Counted from the first letter of the stretch, positions 25,005-33,221 are shown. The stretch is DNA of 43,894 nt from JBBDLF01 sp040879025 (GCA_040879025.1 JBBDLF010000006.1:1-43894); one strand, 5' to 3'. The notes: a model not told the origin generated them from the letters alone. Made by a program: numbers and translations.

Positions 25005-26669
25005 ATGGTATCAGCTCAGAAACACGGAGTGATTGGCGGACGACGAAACAAGCCTGATCGATCCGCCAGCGCCGGCTCCGGCAAAGTGTCCACGCCGCTG
25101 CAGGTTTTCCAGCTCCCCTTTGTTCTGACGTTTGCTCTGTTTTTGCTCGCGTTCATTCCTCGCGTGCAGCAAAGCCCGTTGCTGTTCTGGTCATTTATCG
25201 GTGCCGCCGCGACATTGCTGGCATTACAGATCGCTTTGATCCTCCAGCTCCGGCGACTGGCTGTCAGTGACGCCGGCGCGGCCATGAGCCAGCGCCACCT
25301 GCAGATTATATTACGGCCGCAGCATTATGTTCAGGCCATGGTGCAGGCCAGCGTGTTCGCCTACTGGGGCTATCACTGGCAACCCGTTTATGACCATGTA
25401 CCCCTGCTTGTCGCGCAGTTGCTGTTCGCTTACACCTTCGATATGTTGCTGTCCTGGTCGCGACGCGAATCCTATGCGCTGGGCTTCGGCCCCTTCCCCA
25501 TAATTTTCAGCATCAACCTGTTCCTGTGGTTCCAGGATGACTGGTTTTACATGCAGTTTTTGATGATTGCCGCGGGATTCATGGGCAAGGAGTTTATCCG
25601 CTGGCAGCGTGACGGCAGATTAACGCATATTTTCAACCCGTCGGCATTCGCCCTGGGTCTCTTCTCTCTGGTACTCCTTGTCACTGGCACGACCGAGTTG
25701 ACATGGGGGCCTGAAATCGCCTCCACCCTGACATTGGCACCAAACATCTATACCTTCCTTTTTCTGGTCGGCCTGATCGTCATGTATTTTTTCTCCATAA
25801 CCCTGGTCGCCGGCATGGCTGCGCTGGTGTTATTTATCATGAGCGCTCTGTATTCGACCGCAACCGGGGTTCCGTATTTTCTTGACTCGGAAATTCCCGC
25901 CGCGGTCTTTCTCGGCCTGCATCTGCTGATTACGGATCCGTCCACGTCACCACGTACGCCGTTGGGGAAGGCTCTGTTTGGAGGACTCTATGGCCTGGGT
26001 GTCTTCGTGCTCTACTGGTTGCTCGGTGCGATCGGTGTGCCGACGTTCTATGACAAGCTGCTCTGTGTGCCTTTGTTGAATCTTAGCGTTCGGGTCATTG
26101 ATCAGGTCGTGCATTCCATTCGCGCGCAACCCTGGTGGAGTGTATGGCAGCAGGATTTTGTGCCACGACGGACCAACCTGATTCACATGTTTGTCTGGGT
26201 CATGCTGTTCGGAGTGATGACCACCCTGGGCAGGACCGATGGGCGCCATACCGGCGATGCATTACCCTTCTGGCAGGAGGTCTGCGCCGCAGATCGCGCC
26301 AACGCCTGCGAACGACTGATCCAACTGGAGAGCACCTATTGCGGCGATAATTCAGGCTGGGCGTGCAATGAACTCGGCCTGCACTATTTGCCGGATGGCA
26401 TCTCCTCGCCGGGTGGCACCGTCGAAGCAGATCACGAACTGGCGATAGGTTATTTCTCCCGCGCCTGTGAACTTCGTTTTCAGCCGGGTTGTATCAATTT
26501 GCTGGAACCTGATATCGCCGTCCGCGCCGACCCGCGAGAGCTTGATCTCCGATTGTTATTGCGGGAAGGGGGGCAAAACCTGCTGGAAACTCCGGAAAAC
26601 GAGCTGTATGGGCGCGCCTGCGCGCATGGTTGGGAATTTGCCTGCGGCAGGAGTGCCAGTTCCCTATGA
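25005..26669 (+). CDS. NqrB/RnfD/UnbU-like membrane protein fused to Sel1-type repeats
   Basis: A 554-residue fusion. Residues about 30-400 are a polytopic domain with two signatures seen in NqrB/RnfD and the enediyne-cluster protein UnbU: HIFNPSAFAL (208-217) and DPSTSPRTPLGKALFG (311-326). I do not see the S/T-GAT flavin attachment motif of NqrB/RnfD. Residues about 425-545 are cysteine-containing Sel1-like repeats (ANACERLIQ, GWACNELGLHYL, FSRACELRFQPGCINLLEP, YGRACAHGWEFACG), probably disulfide-linked and periplasmic. No other Rnf or Nqr subunit is nearby. The stop overlaps the next gene's ATG (ATGA), so the two are translationally coupled. The function may be electron transfer or a membrane scaffold. 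Confidence 0.78.
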   Translation: MVSAQKHGVIGGRRNKPDRSASAGSGKVSTPLQVFQLPFVLTFALFLLAFIPRVQQSPLLFWSFIGAAATLLALQIALILQLRRLAVSDAGAAMSQRHLQIILRPQHYVQAMVQASVFAYWGYHWQPVYDHVPLLVAQLLFAYTFDMLLSWSRRESYALGFGPFPIIFSINLFLWFQDDWFYMQFLMIAAGFMGKEFIRWQRDGRLTHIFNPSAFALGLFSLVLLVTGTTELTWGPEIASTLTLAPNIYTFLFLVGLIVMYFFSITLVAGMAALVLFIMSALYSTATGVPYFLDSEIPAAVFLGLHLLITDPSTSPRTPLGKALFGGLYGLGVFVLYWLLGAIGVPTFYDKLLCVPLLNLSVRVIDQVVHSIRAQPWWSVWQQDFVPRRTNLIHMFVWVMLFGVMTTLGRTDGRHTGDALPFWQEVCAADRANACERLIQLESTYCGDNSGWACNELGLHYLPDGISSPGGTVEADHELAIGYFSRACELRFQPGCINLLEPDIAVRADPRELDLRLLLREGGQNLLETPENELYGRACAHGWEFACGRSASSL

Positions 26670-27697
26670 GCAAGCCGATTAAAAAACGCAAGGTTATCGA
26701 CAAGCCGGCAGACTCGGCAAAACCTATCGCAAAGCAGGAGCAAGCCGATACCGGTTTGGCCCAGTCACCCGCCGTAACGGCGCGAACCGGGGGCGTCATA
26801 CTCGGAGTCATGGTGATTTTCGCCGCTGTCTGGATGCAGGTTCTGGGTACTGCAACGCTGGCGCGAGTGGACAACACCGGTCCACAGGAAAGTCGTCCCT
26901 ATACAGGAACCGAGAGGTTTAGCCCGGACACCTGGTATCTTCCAGCCGAGGACTTGCTTGGATTCGTGCGCATCGGACCGGGTTCTTTTACAATGGGTAG
27001 TGATCCTTCCCGTGATTCAATGGCTTACGAAAACGAACGCTGGTCGGACGAGCAGCGACAGGGGAGGGTGGATCTTCCGCTCTATTATATCGCCAGGTAT
27101 GAAGTGACCGTGGCCCAGTTCCGTGCCTTCATCGAAGATACCGGCTATCGCTTCACGCGTGAAGCATTGCAGGGAGATGTTGAACATCCGGTTCGTTATG
27201 TTTCCTGGACAGATGCACTAGCCTACGCGAACTGGTTGCAGTCGCAGCTCGAGCAATGGACGATGCTCCCCGATGAGATCAGTGAATTGTTTGCGGCAGA
27301 CTGGCGTCTTAGCCTGCCGAGTGAAGCTGAATGGGAGAAGGCGGCAAGGGGCGATGATGGTCGTGTCTTCCCCTGGGGTTCGCAGGCGCGTGAAGATCTG
27401 GCGAATTTCAACACAACGGGGACGGTAGCGGTAGGCTCCATACCCTGTTCCGATTGCGCCTACAACCTGGCAGACATGAGTGGTAACGTATGGGAAATGA
27501 CGCGCAGTCCTTTGCAAGCTTATCCCTACGATGCCACGGACGACTATGACAACCTCGACGCGGAATCTCTATGGGTCATGCGCGGTGGTTCTTTTACCGA
27601 CCAGGCAGCAAACGTCCGCGCCTCGGTACGGGGGGCAGTGGATCCTGGAGCGCGGCGCCCCACTATTGGATTCCGCCTCGTGTTAACCCGGTTCTAG
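26666..27697 (+). CDS. Membrane-anchored SUMF1/FGE-fold protein without the FGE cysteines
   Basis: A 343-residue protein: basic cytoplasmic N-terminus, one membrane segment at about residues 42-60 and a SUMF1 (formylglycine-generating enzyme-type) domain from FVRIGPGSFTMGSDPSRDS to GFRLVLTRF. Fold landmarks are YEVTVAQFRAFIEDTG, PVRYVSWTDALAYANWL, RLPSE-like RLSLPSEAEWEKAARGD, MSGNVWEM and VMRGGSF. The two catalytic cysteines of true FGE, expected just after GGSF, are absent (TDQAANVRAS), so sulfatase maturation is unlikely. The ATG at 26666 overlaps the previous stop by 4 nt; the open frame from 26630 is an out-of-frame artefact of that overlap. Substrate or ligand unknown. Confidence 0.85.
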   Translation: MSKPIKKRKVIDKPADSAKPIAKQEQADTGLAQSPAVTARTGGVILGVMVIFAAVWMQVLGTATLARVDNTGPQESRPYTGTERFSPDTWYLPAEDLLGFVRIGPGSFTMGSDPSRDSMAYENERWSDEQRQGRVDLPLYYIARYEVTVAQFRAFIEDTGYRFTREALQGDVEHPVRYVSWTDALAYANWLQSQLEQWTMLPDEISELFAADWRLSLPSEAEWEKAARGDDGRVFPWGSQAREDLANFNTTGTVAVGSIPCSDCAYNLADMSGNVWEMTRSPLQAYPYDATDDYDNLDAESLWVMRGGSFTDQAANVRASVRGAVDPGARRPTIGFRLVLTRF

Positions 27698-27713
27698 AGA
27701 GCCTCTGAAACAG

Positions 27714-29063
27714 ATGACAGCGAAAAGTCTGTACAAAACAGGCCTGAAATTTCATCGGGCCGGCAATCTCCAACAGGCATCGGACTATTATTCAAGGGCT
27801 CTGGCGCTTCAGCCTGATTATGTACCGGCAATAAACAATGTTGCCCTGATCGCCAGAGAGCTGGGCAAGCTGGAGGTGGCCGCATCCCTGTTGCGCGAGG
27901 CCCTCGGTCATGCTCCGGAGAATTTCGATGTTCAAATCAATATGGGCCGTGTTTGTATGCTCCGGCACCGAGAGGAAGAAGCCGAAACCCATTTCCGCAA
28001 TGCGCTCACAATCAATCCGGATTCTATTGAAGCCCGGTTGAACCTTGCCCATGCCGTCTACGCCCGGCAGGATTTCCCTCAAGCCAGAATGCTGTTCGAG
28101 CAATTGCTGCAACGGGACAGACAACATTTTGCCGCGCTCTACAATCTGGCGATCATCCACCTGCGGGAGAACGACCGTGAAGCAGCAAACCGGTATCTTG
28201 AACGTGCGCTGACAGTGAAGCCTGAAGATATGGACGCATTGAATCAGCTTGCGGAAAACCATCTGTTGCATGGAAGACTGGATGAAGCCGCACCGTTGAT
28301 TGACAGGTCATTGGCGCCGAGAGCATTTAATACTCGCGCTCTCGCGCTGAAAACAGTGTTGTTGAACCATCGTCGGGACGAAGTGGCATTGCAGCGTCAT
28401 TACAGTTATGACCTGTTGTTGCGGGTAGCTCCCGTGGAAGTGAGTGAGCGCTTTGTGTCAGTTGCGGGTTTCAATCAGGAATTGGTAAGGTTTCTTGACG
28501 AACAGGTCATCATGGAACGCAGTCCTGAGGGAAAGGCTACGGTTAAGGGACTCCACAGTCCGACGATTTCGCACCTGCCTCATGAAACAATGAGCGAAAT
28601 GAACAGAATTATTACCGACGCCTATGACTCCGCCGTCGCAGCAATCAGAAAGGCGGACCATCCATTCCATCACTGGATCCCCTCCCGCTGTGATATTGAT
28701 TCCTGGACTATCAGGCTGCACCGCGGCGGATTTCAGAGGTCCCATATCCACCCGAGGGCATGGCTGAGCGGATGCTACTATATCAAAGTGCCGCAACAGG
28801 TGCATGATGGCGCAAACTCTTCGGTGGACGCCGGGCGTCAAGGTGACAGCTGTGGCAGGCCAGGCTGGATAGAGTTCGGCAAACCTGATGAGAAGTACAA
28901 CGTCGCGGAACCGCTCGGCTGTACCGATTATGCGCCGGTCGAAGGTGAAATCGTCACGTTTCCTTCCTACTTCTGGCACAACACCATTCCGTTCAGTTCC
29001 GATGAAGAGCGAATCAGTCTGGCCTTCGACATATGTCCGCGGGACATTTCGCCTGATCGGTAA
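27714..29063 (+). CDS. TPR protein with C-terminal 2OG-Fe(II) oxygenase domain
   Basis: A 449-residue protein. Residues about 1-215 are consecutive TPR units (for example FHRAGNLQQASDYYSRALAL, ALYNLAIIHLRENDREAANR). The C-terminal part, about residues 260-449, matches the putative 2OG-Fe(II) oxygenase type often found behind TPRs. Its first metal site is in SHIHPRAWLSGCYYIKVP, the distal His in VTFPSYFWHNTIPF, and the 2-oxoglutarate Arg probably in EERISLAFDI. It would hydroxylate a protein or peptide bound by the TPRs. No signal peptide is seen, so it is probably cytoplasmic. It starts 16 nt after the SUMF1-fold gene and probably ends the operon. Confidence 0.87.
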   Translation: MTAKSLYKTGLKFHRAGNLQQASDYYSRALALQPDYVPAINNVALIARELGKLEVAASLLREALGHAPENFDVQINMGRVCMLRHREEEAETHFRNALTINPDSIEARLNLAHAVYARQDFPQARMLFEQLLQRDRQHFAALYNLAIIHLRENDREAANRYLERALTVKPEDMDALNQLAENHLLHGRLDEAAPLIDRSLAPRAFNTRALALKTVLLNHRRDEVALQRHYSYDLLLRVAPVEVSERFVSVAGFNQELVRFLDEQVIMERSPEGKATVKGLHSPTISHLPHETMSEMNRIITDAYDSAVAAIRKADHPFHHWIPSRCDIDSWTIRLHRGGFQRSHIHPRAWLSGCYYIKVPQQVHDGANSSVDAGRQGDSCGRPGWIEFGKPDEKYNVAEPLGCTDYAPVEGEIVTFPSYFWHNTIPFSSDEERISLAFDICPRDISPDR

Positions 29064-29253
29064 AATGGAAACCCGCCACCACCCTGAATCGGACGAGGTC
29101 GGGCTTTCAGCGTTCAATTGAACATTTTTGCCGCAAAACATGGGTCTCTTGAAGAAATGTCAATTGCAATTTCCAGTTCAATCGGAAATGATTAGACCTC
29201 ACGAAAAGGTCGGCATGGGGACGAACATTCTTTGCCGTCAGGGGGAAGCAGGC

Positions 29254-30237
29254 ATGAAACGACGAACACTCACCTCTTTATTCTGTGTCGTGGCACTGGC
29301 GTCGGTCGCCACTTACGGCGCCGACGACTATCAGGCACCCAGGACCGTATTCGGCCATCCCGATTTGCAGGGTATCTGGACCAACGCCACTCAGACTCCG
29401 CTGGAACGTCCGGTGGAATTCGGCACCAAGGGTTTCTTTACCGATGAAGAAAGACTGGCCCAGGAGCAGGAGTGGAAAGATTATATCGCACAGCGCCAGT
29501 CTGCCAGCGATCCGGACAGACCGCCACCGACTGATGGTAATACTGACCTGGGCTACGATAATTTCTGGGTTGACATGGGCACGGATGTCATCGAGATCAA
29601 TGGCGAATACCGTACCTCCATCATTGTAGATCCGCCCAACGGTCGCATACCCTATGCCGAAGGTGCGAGAGAGCGGCTGATGGCCCGATTTGCAAACATG
29701 AGCTACGACGGACCCGAGGCGAGACCTCTGGGGGAACGCTGCCTGCTCTCCTTTGGCTCCAGCTCAGGCCCCCCCATGTTGCCTGTTATGTATAACAACA
29801 ATTACCAGATTGTGCAGACCGAAGACTATGTGATGATTCTGGTTGAAATGGTACATGACGCCCGAATCATCCGCCTTGATGATGAGCATCTTCCCGGCAC
29901 CCTGCCCAAGTGGATGGGTGATTCGGTCGGTCACTGGGAAAGAGACACGCTGGTAGTGGAAACCGCCAATTTCCGAGACGAACAATTATTTCGTGGGGCA
30001 ACGGAAAATCTGACCATAACCGAACGGTTCACCCGTACGGCGGACAACAAGATAGTCTACAGTTTCACAATGGACGATCCGCAGGGATATGCGACTCCGT
30101 GGACTGGTGAAATACCCATGTATCTGCGCCCTGAAGAGAGTGCGCGCATGTATGAGTATGCTTGTCACGAAGGCAACTACGCCCTGTCGGGAATTCTGGC
30201 CGGCGCACGGCGGCAGGAAGCCGAGCAGGCGGACTAA
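29254..30237 (+). CDS. Exported protein of the PDLQGxW / EYACHEGNYA family (copy C)
   Basis: About 327 residues, unknown function. The signal peptide is MKRRTLTSLFCVVALASVAT with cleavage near YGADD. The landmarks are APRTVFGHPDLQGIW, PLGERCLLSFGSSSGPPMLP, WMGDSVGHWERDTLVVETAN, TITERFTRT and YEYACHEGNYALSGILAGAR. It is closer to copy A than to copy B, sharing PLGERC and the AGARR end. The ATG at 29254 has GGGGGA upstream and is preferred over the open-frame start at 29128, which lacks a signal peptide. It stands between the TPR-oxygenase gene (190 nt gap) and the NUC-family gene (63 nt gap, same strand). Confidence 0.86.
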   Translation: MKRRTLTSLFCVVALASVATYGADDYQAPRTVFGHPDLQGIWTNATQTPLERPVEFGTKGFFTDEERLAQEQEWKDYIAQRQSASDPDRPPPTDGNTDLGYDNFWVDMGTDVIEINGEYRTSIIVDPPNGRIPYAEGARERLMARFANMSYDGPEARPLGERCLLSFGSSSGPPMLPVMYNNNYQIVQTEDYVMILVEMVHDARIIRLDDEHLPGTLPKWMGDSVGHWERDTLVVETANFRDEQLFRGATENLTITERFTRTADNKIVYSFTMDDPQGYATPWTGEIPMYLRPEESARMYEYACHEGNYALSGILAGARRQEAEQAD

Positions 30238-30300
30238 CCAGGAGACTCCTGGACTGCCACCCTGCGGCTGGCTCTATCACTGGGCGGGCGGGAGGATTGA

Positions 30301-31116
30301 GTGGAGATTGTCAGCGTTGTGAAAGGTGCAGGATCGGGAAAGGCGCTCGCTTTACTGTTCGGCAGCTTGTGTTTCATCTGCTTAGCAGCCCGCTCAGCGG
30401 TCTACGCAGAGGAGGTACGCATAGCCAGTTGTCTGGCCGGTTGCCCTTCCGGCACACCCGCTGACAATGACGTGGTTGCGCGACCGATCTACGCCCTGTC
30501 TTTCAACCACAGCAACGCTCTGGCGGACTGGGTCGCTTACAGGGTCACGGCAGGATCCATAGGCATTGCCACCAATCTTTCGCGAGAGCCGATCGAAGAT
30601 CCCTACCTGTCCGATACCCTGAAGCCGGCTGATTACGCCGGAGCTGAACAAATGGGCCTCGTCGCATCCTACTTTGTACCCATGGTGAGCTTTGCCCGGA
30701 CTCCGTATTGGCGCGACGTTAATTACCTGAGTAATTTTGTCCCCCGCAATAGCGAGCTTAACCGGGGTTCCTGGTATGGGCTGGAATGGGCCGTCAGAAA
30801 CCTCGCGAGCCGCGCCGGTGAGGTTTATGTTACGACCGGTCCGATTTATGACCTGGAATCGGACTCAGTGACACCGCTACCGAGGCTGCCGATTGATAAA
30901 CCGCACCGCGTTCCTGCTGCGTTCTATAAAATCATTGCCGGTTCCGATGGTCGCATTTCGGCGTTTTTATTTGACCAGAATGTAGAGTTTTATGTCCATC
31001 ATTGCGAGCATCGCACTGCGGTGACAACGGTCGAACAGCTGACCGGACTGGATTTTTTTCCAGAGGAGAGGCAATGGCCGACGGGAACCCTGGATGCGGA
31101 AATTGGATGTCCGTGA
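30301..31116 (+). CDS. Exported DNA/RNA non-specific endonuclease-family protein lacking the DRGH motif
   Basis: A 271-residue protein with a signal peptide (hydrophobic residues 15-35, ending VYAEE) and the NUC fold pattern: ALADWVAYRVT, then NYLSNFVPRNSELNRGSWYG followed by LEWAVR, then GEVYVTTGPIYD. The metal-binding Asn and Glu of Serratia nuclease map to Asn154 and Glu162. The catalytic DRGH motif, expected just before the VPMVSF segment, reads VASY at residues 121-124, so the general-base His is missing. It may be an inactive relative, such as a binding protein, or use another residue. Start GTG at 30301 with GGGAGGA upstream. Confidence 0.82.
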   Translation: MEIVSVVKGAGSGKALALLFGSLCFICLAARSAVYAEEVRIASCLAGCPSGTPADNDVVARPIYALSFNHSNALADWVAYRVTAGSIGIATNLSREPIEDPYLSDTLKPADYAGAEQMGLVASYFVPMVSFARTPYWRDVNYLSNFVPRNSELNRGSWYGLEWAVRNLASRAGEVYVTTGPIYDLESDSVTPLPRLPIDKPHRVPAAFYKIIAGSDGRISAFLFDQNVEFYVHHCEHRTAVTTVEQLTGLDFFPEERQWPTGTLDAEIGCP

Positions 31117-31198
31117 CACCCCCACGGACCCGTGCCGGGACGCGCCTTGATACCGGATTTGGCTGAAAGCCGGAGGCGGTACAGAATTGATCAGCGGG

Positions 31199-31768
31199 CT
31201 AGAGCACTTCGATCAGGAAATAATCGTCACGAATCAGACCGCGTACCATTCTGTCCAGAGCCTCGTTCAGTGCCGGTTCAATCCCTTCAGATACCAGAGC
31301 CGTGCCACGGCCGAACAAGACGGTCTCCCATAGTGTGCGTCCGCCCCCTTGCAAGCTTACGCTGGCGCGCAGGGTAAGCTGTATGCTTTGCTGACCGTCT
31401 CGTTCAACCAGCTGCACATTCGAGTCCGAAAGGCCGCCTTCCAGTCGCAGGTTTTCATCAGCGTCCACCAGGCTGGCACCGCCCTTGGCAAGTCCCTGGA
31501 CCAGGGCGTCGCGAATAATGTCTGCCAGCGGGCGGTCGGCCTGATAGCCACCGGATATTTCGCTGTTGCCGAGATTGTCCGCTGTAATCTCCGTGGGTTC
31601 CACACCACGACGGGCATCGCTGAATTCCGCGACCCGCAAGGGTCCTCGTGGCAGGTCGCTGAAGTCCACGGACACTTCATCGTTATAGGTGTAGTTGATC
31701 TCGATGGTTTCCGCGACAGTGGAAAGTGGGAATAACGCCAGGCTCAGGGCGGCAAACAGAACTCTCAT
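31199..31768 (-). CDS. Small exported protein of unknown function
   Basis: About 189 residues: signal peptide MRVLFAALSLALFPLSTVA, then an alternating beta/alpha sequence (PLRVAEFSDARRG, LADIIRDALVQGLAKGG, LRLEGGLSDSNVQL, IQLTLRASVSLQ). The pattern recalls YajG-type envelope proteins, but there is no lipobox Cys and the match is weak. The ATG at 31768 has AGGAG with 9 nt spacing; the open frame extending to 31894 crosses the terminator of the upstream gene and is rejected. It lies downstream of the NHL propeller gene on the same strand but behind a terminator, so it is probably transcribed separately. Confidence 0.7.
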   Translation of the reverse strand: MRVLFAALSLALFPLSTVAETIEINYTYNDEVSVDFSDLPRGPLRVAEFSDARRGVEPTEITADNLGNSEISGGYQADRPLADIIRDALVQGLAKGGASLVDADENLRLEGGLSDSNVQLVERDGQQSIQLTLRASVSLQGGGRTLWETVLFGRGTALVSEGIEPALNEALDRMVRGLIRDDYFLIEVL

Positions 31769-31862
31769 GATTAAATACTCCTGATTCGGTAATGCTGTTC
31801 GCGAACGGTGAAGCAAGTATAACCTGCTTTGAGAAGCTGGTGGAAAAGCGCAAAAAAAGCAC

Positions 31863-31899
31863 AAAAAAAAGGCCGTGTCGATGGATATCATCACGGCCC
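31863..31899 (-). terminator. Rho-independent terminator of the NHL propeller gene
   Basis: Read on the minus strand: GGCCGTG (31898-31892), 14-nt loop, CACGGCC (31877-31871), then eight T (31870-31863). The plus strand also ends in six T (31900-31905), so it could act in both directions. Confidence 0.88.
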
Positions 31900-31946
31900 T
31901 TTTTTGCCTTTGCCTTGCTCACACTCGGCTCAAGGCCCTGAGGTTG

Positions 31947-33140
31947 TTACAACTCGTCAGCAGGCCAGGTAGGAGCCCGGTCGTGAACGGTAACGGGCCT
32001 CATGCCCTGATTGATAAACTTCTGGACACGTTTGCCTTCATAGGTTTCGGTTGTGTAGATATTGCCTTCGGAGTCAGTAGCGATACTGTGGGGGGCATAG
32101 AACAGACCAGGCTGTCTGCCGCCGTCACCGAAGGTATACAGCACTTCCAGAGACTCGCGATCAATAATGTATATCTTGAAGTTCTGACCGTCAGCCAGGT
32201 ACATGAATTCCTGATCCGCATCGGGTGAGAAAGCGATATCCCAGGTGGAACCCTGTGCCAGCGTCGCGGGTGAAATAACCACCTCTCTGACGAACGTGCC
32301 GTCGGTGCGGAAAACCTGGATACGGTCGGCACCACGGTCACATACATACACCAGGCCGTCGTTGGAAGGTTCAGCGCAGTGAACCGGACCACGGAACTGT
32401 TGCGGACCAGGCTGACCTGGTGTGTAGGTTACATCGGCATCGTCATCCGGGGTGTTGCCATACGCGCCCCAGAAACGCTTGAAATCACCGGTAGCGACAT
32501 CAACCACTGCGACGCGGCGGTTACCGTAACCGTCAGCGAAATAGGCCTCATTGGCCTGCGGGTCGATTGCAATTTCGGCTACTTGGGCAAAGTGAGTGGT
32601 GGCGTTGCTGTCAGCAGGCTCGCCGGGCATGCCCACGGTGCGGACATAGTCACCATCGCGTGAGAATACCAATACGTGGGAGTCACCGCCGCCGTTGCCG
32701 CCGATCCAGACGTCGCCGTTTGGAGCGATTTCAATACCGTGGTTGGACGCCGGCCAGACATAAGGTGCGCCTTCCTGCTCTCCACCCCAGGCGTTGACCA
32801 GGTTGCCCTCAAGATCAAATTCGAGAATCGGGGGAGCGGGTGTGCAGCATTCGCTTACACCTGAATACAGGCCCAGCTCAGTTCGTGGCGAAAACATGGA
32901 TTCCTGATCGCGGTGAACCACGAAGATGTGGTCACGTTCGTCAACATCCACGCCTATCGACCTGCCCATTACCCAGTGATTGGGCAGCGGCTTGGGCCAC
33001 AGGGGGTCAACCAGAAAGTGAGGCGCCATTATATCGTTGCTGGCAGCAGTCACGGAATCGGAGAGTTTTGCCTGGCCTAAACCAAGCGCAACCAATCCTG
33101 CTGCCAATACCGTGCCGAGTGTCAGTTTTATCTTTGTCAT
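31947..33140 (-). CDS. Exported NHL beta-propeller, peptidyl-hydroxyglycine lyase (PAL)-like
   Basis: A 397-residue exported propeller with a signal peptide (residues 1-24) and about six NHL-type blades. Aligned by eye to the eukaryotic PAL lyase core, it keeps Arg77 (VVHRDQE; PAL Arg533), His134 (ASNHGIEI), Tyr205 (ADGYGNRR; PAL Tyr654), His254 (GPVHCAEP) and His351 (YAPHSIA). PAL has Asp after the last His; here it is Ser352. PAL cleaves peptidyl-alpha-hydroxyglycine to the amide and glyoxylate using Zn. A related carbinolamide lyase activity is plausible here, but a binding role is equally possible. The ATG at 33140 has GGAGG at 9 nt. It is divergent from the permease and PHM-like genes. 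Confidence 0.8.
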   Translation of the reverse strand: MTKIKLTLGTVLAAGLVALGLGQAKLSDSVTAASNDIMAPHFLVDPLWPKPLPNHWVMGRSIGVDVDERDHIFVVHRDQESMFSPRTELGLYSGVSECCTPAPPILEFDLEGNLVNAWGGEQEGAPYVWPASNHGIEIAPNGDVWIGGNGGGDSHVLVFSRDGDYVRTVGMPGEPADSNATTHFAQVAEIAIDPQANEAYFADGYGNRRVAVVDVATGDFKRFWGAYGNTPDDDADVTYTPGQPGPQQFRGPVHCAEPSNDGLVYVCDRGADRIQVFRTDGTFVREVVISPATLAQGSTWDIAFSPDADQEFMYLADGQNFKIYIIDRESLEVLYTFGDGGRQPGLFYAPHSIATDSEGNIYTTETYEGKRVQKFINQGMRPVTVHDRAPTWPADEL

Positions 33141-33190
33141 TCTTATAATCCTCCAAATACCAGGGCTTACAATTCTTTGAAGCAACCCGG

Positions 33191-33221
33191 AGTATACTCA
33201 GTTCCAGCTAGACAGTATACT
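33191..33221. promoter_or_regulatory. Pair of AGTATACT palindromes in the divergent region
   Basis: The perfect 8-bp palindrome AGTATACT occurs at 33191-33198 and again at 33214-33221, centres 23 bp apart. It sits in the 252-bp region between the NHL propeller and HupE-type genes, about 50-80 nt before the propeller ATG. Each also contains TATACT on both strands, so part of the signal may be -10 elements. Confidence 0.45.

Noticed and set aside
26666..27697. Sulfatase-maturing formylglycine-generating enzyme
   Set aside because: The catalytic cysteines are absent and no sulfatase gene is in the window.
25005..29063. Enediyne biosynthesis or Rnf/Nqr complex locus
   Set aside because: Only one UnbU/RnfD-like gene is present. 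No polyketide synthase, UnbV or UnbL gene and no other Rnf/Nqr subunits are visible.
31769..31894. N-terminal extension of the small exported protein (start at 31894)
   Set aside because: It crosses the terminator of the upstream gene and hides the signal peptide; AGGAG precedes the ATG at 31768.
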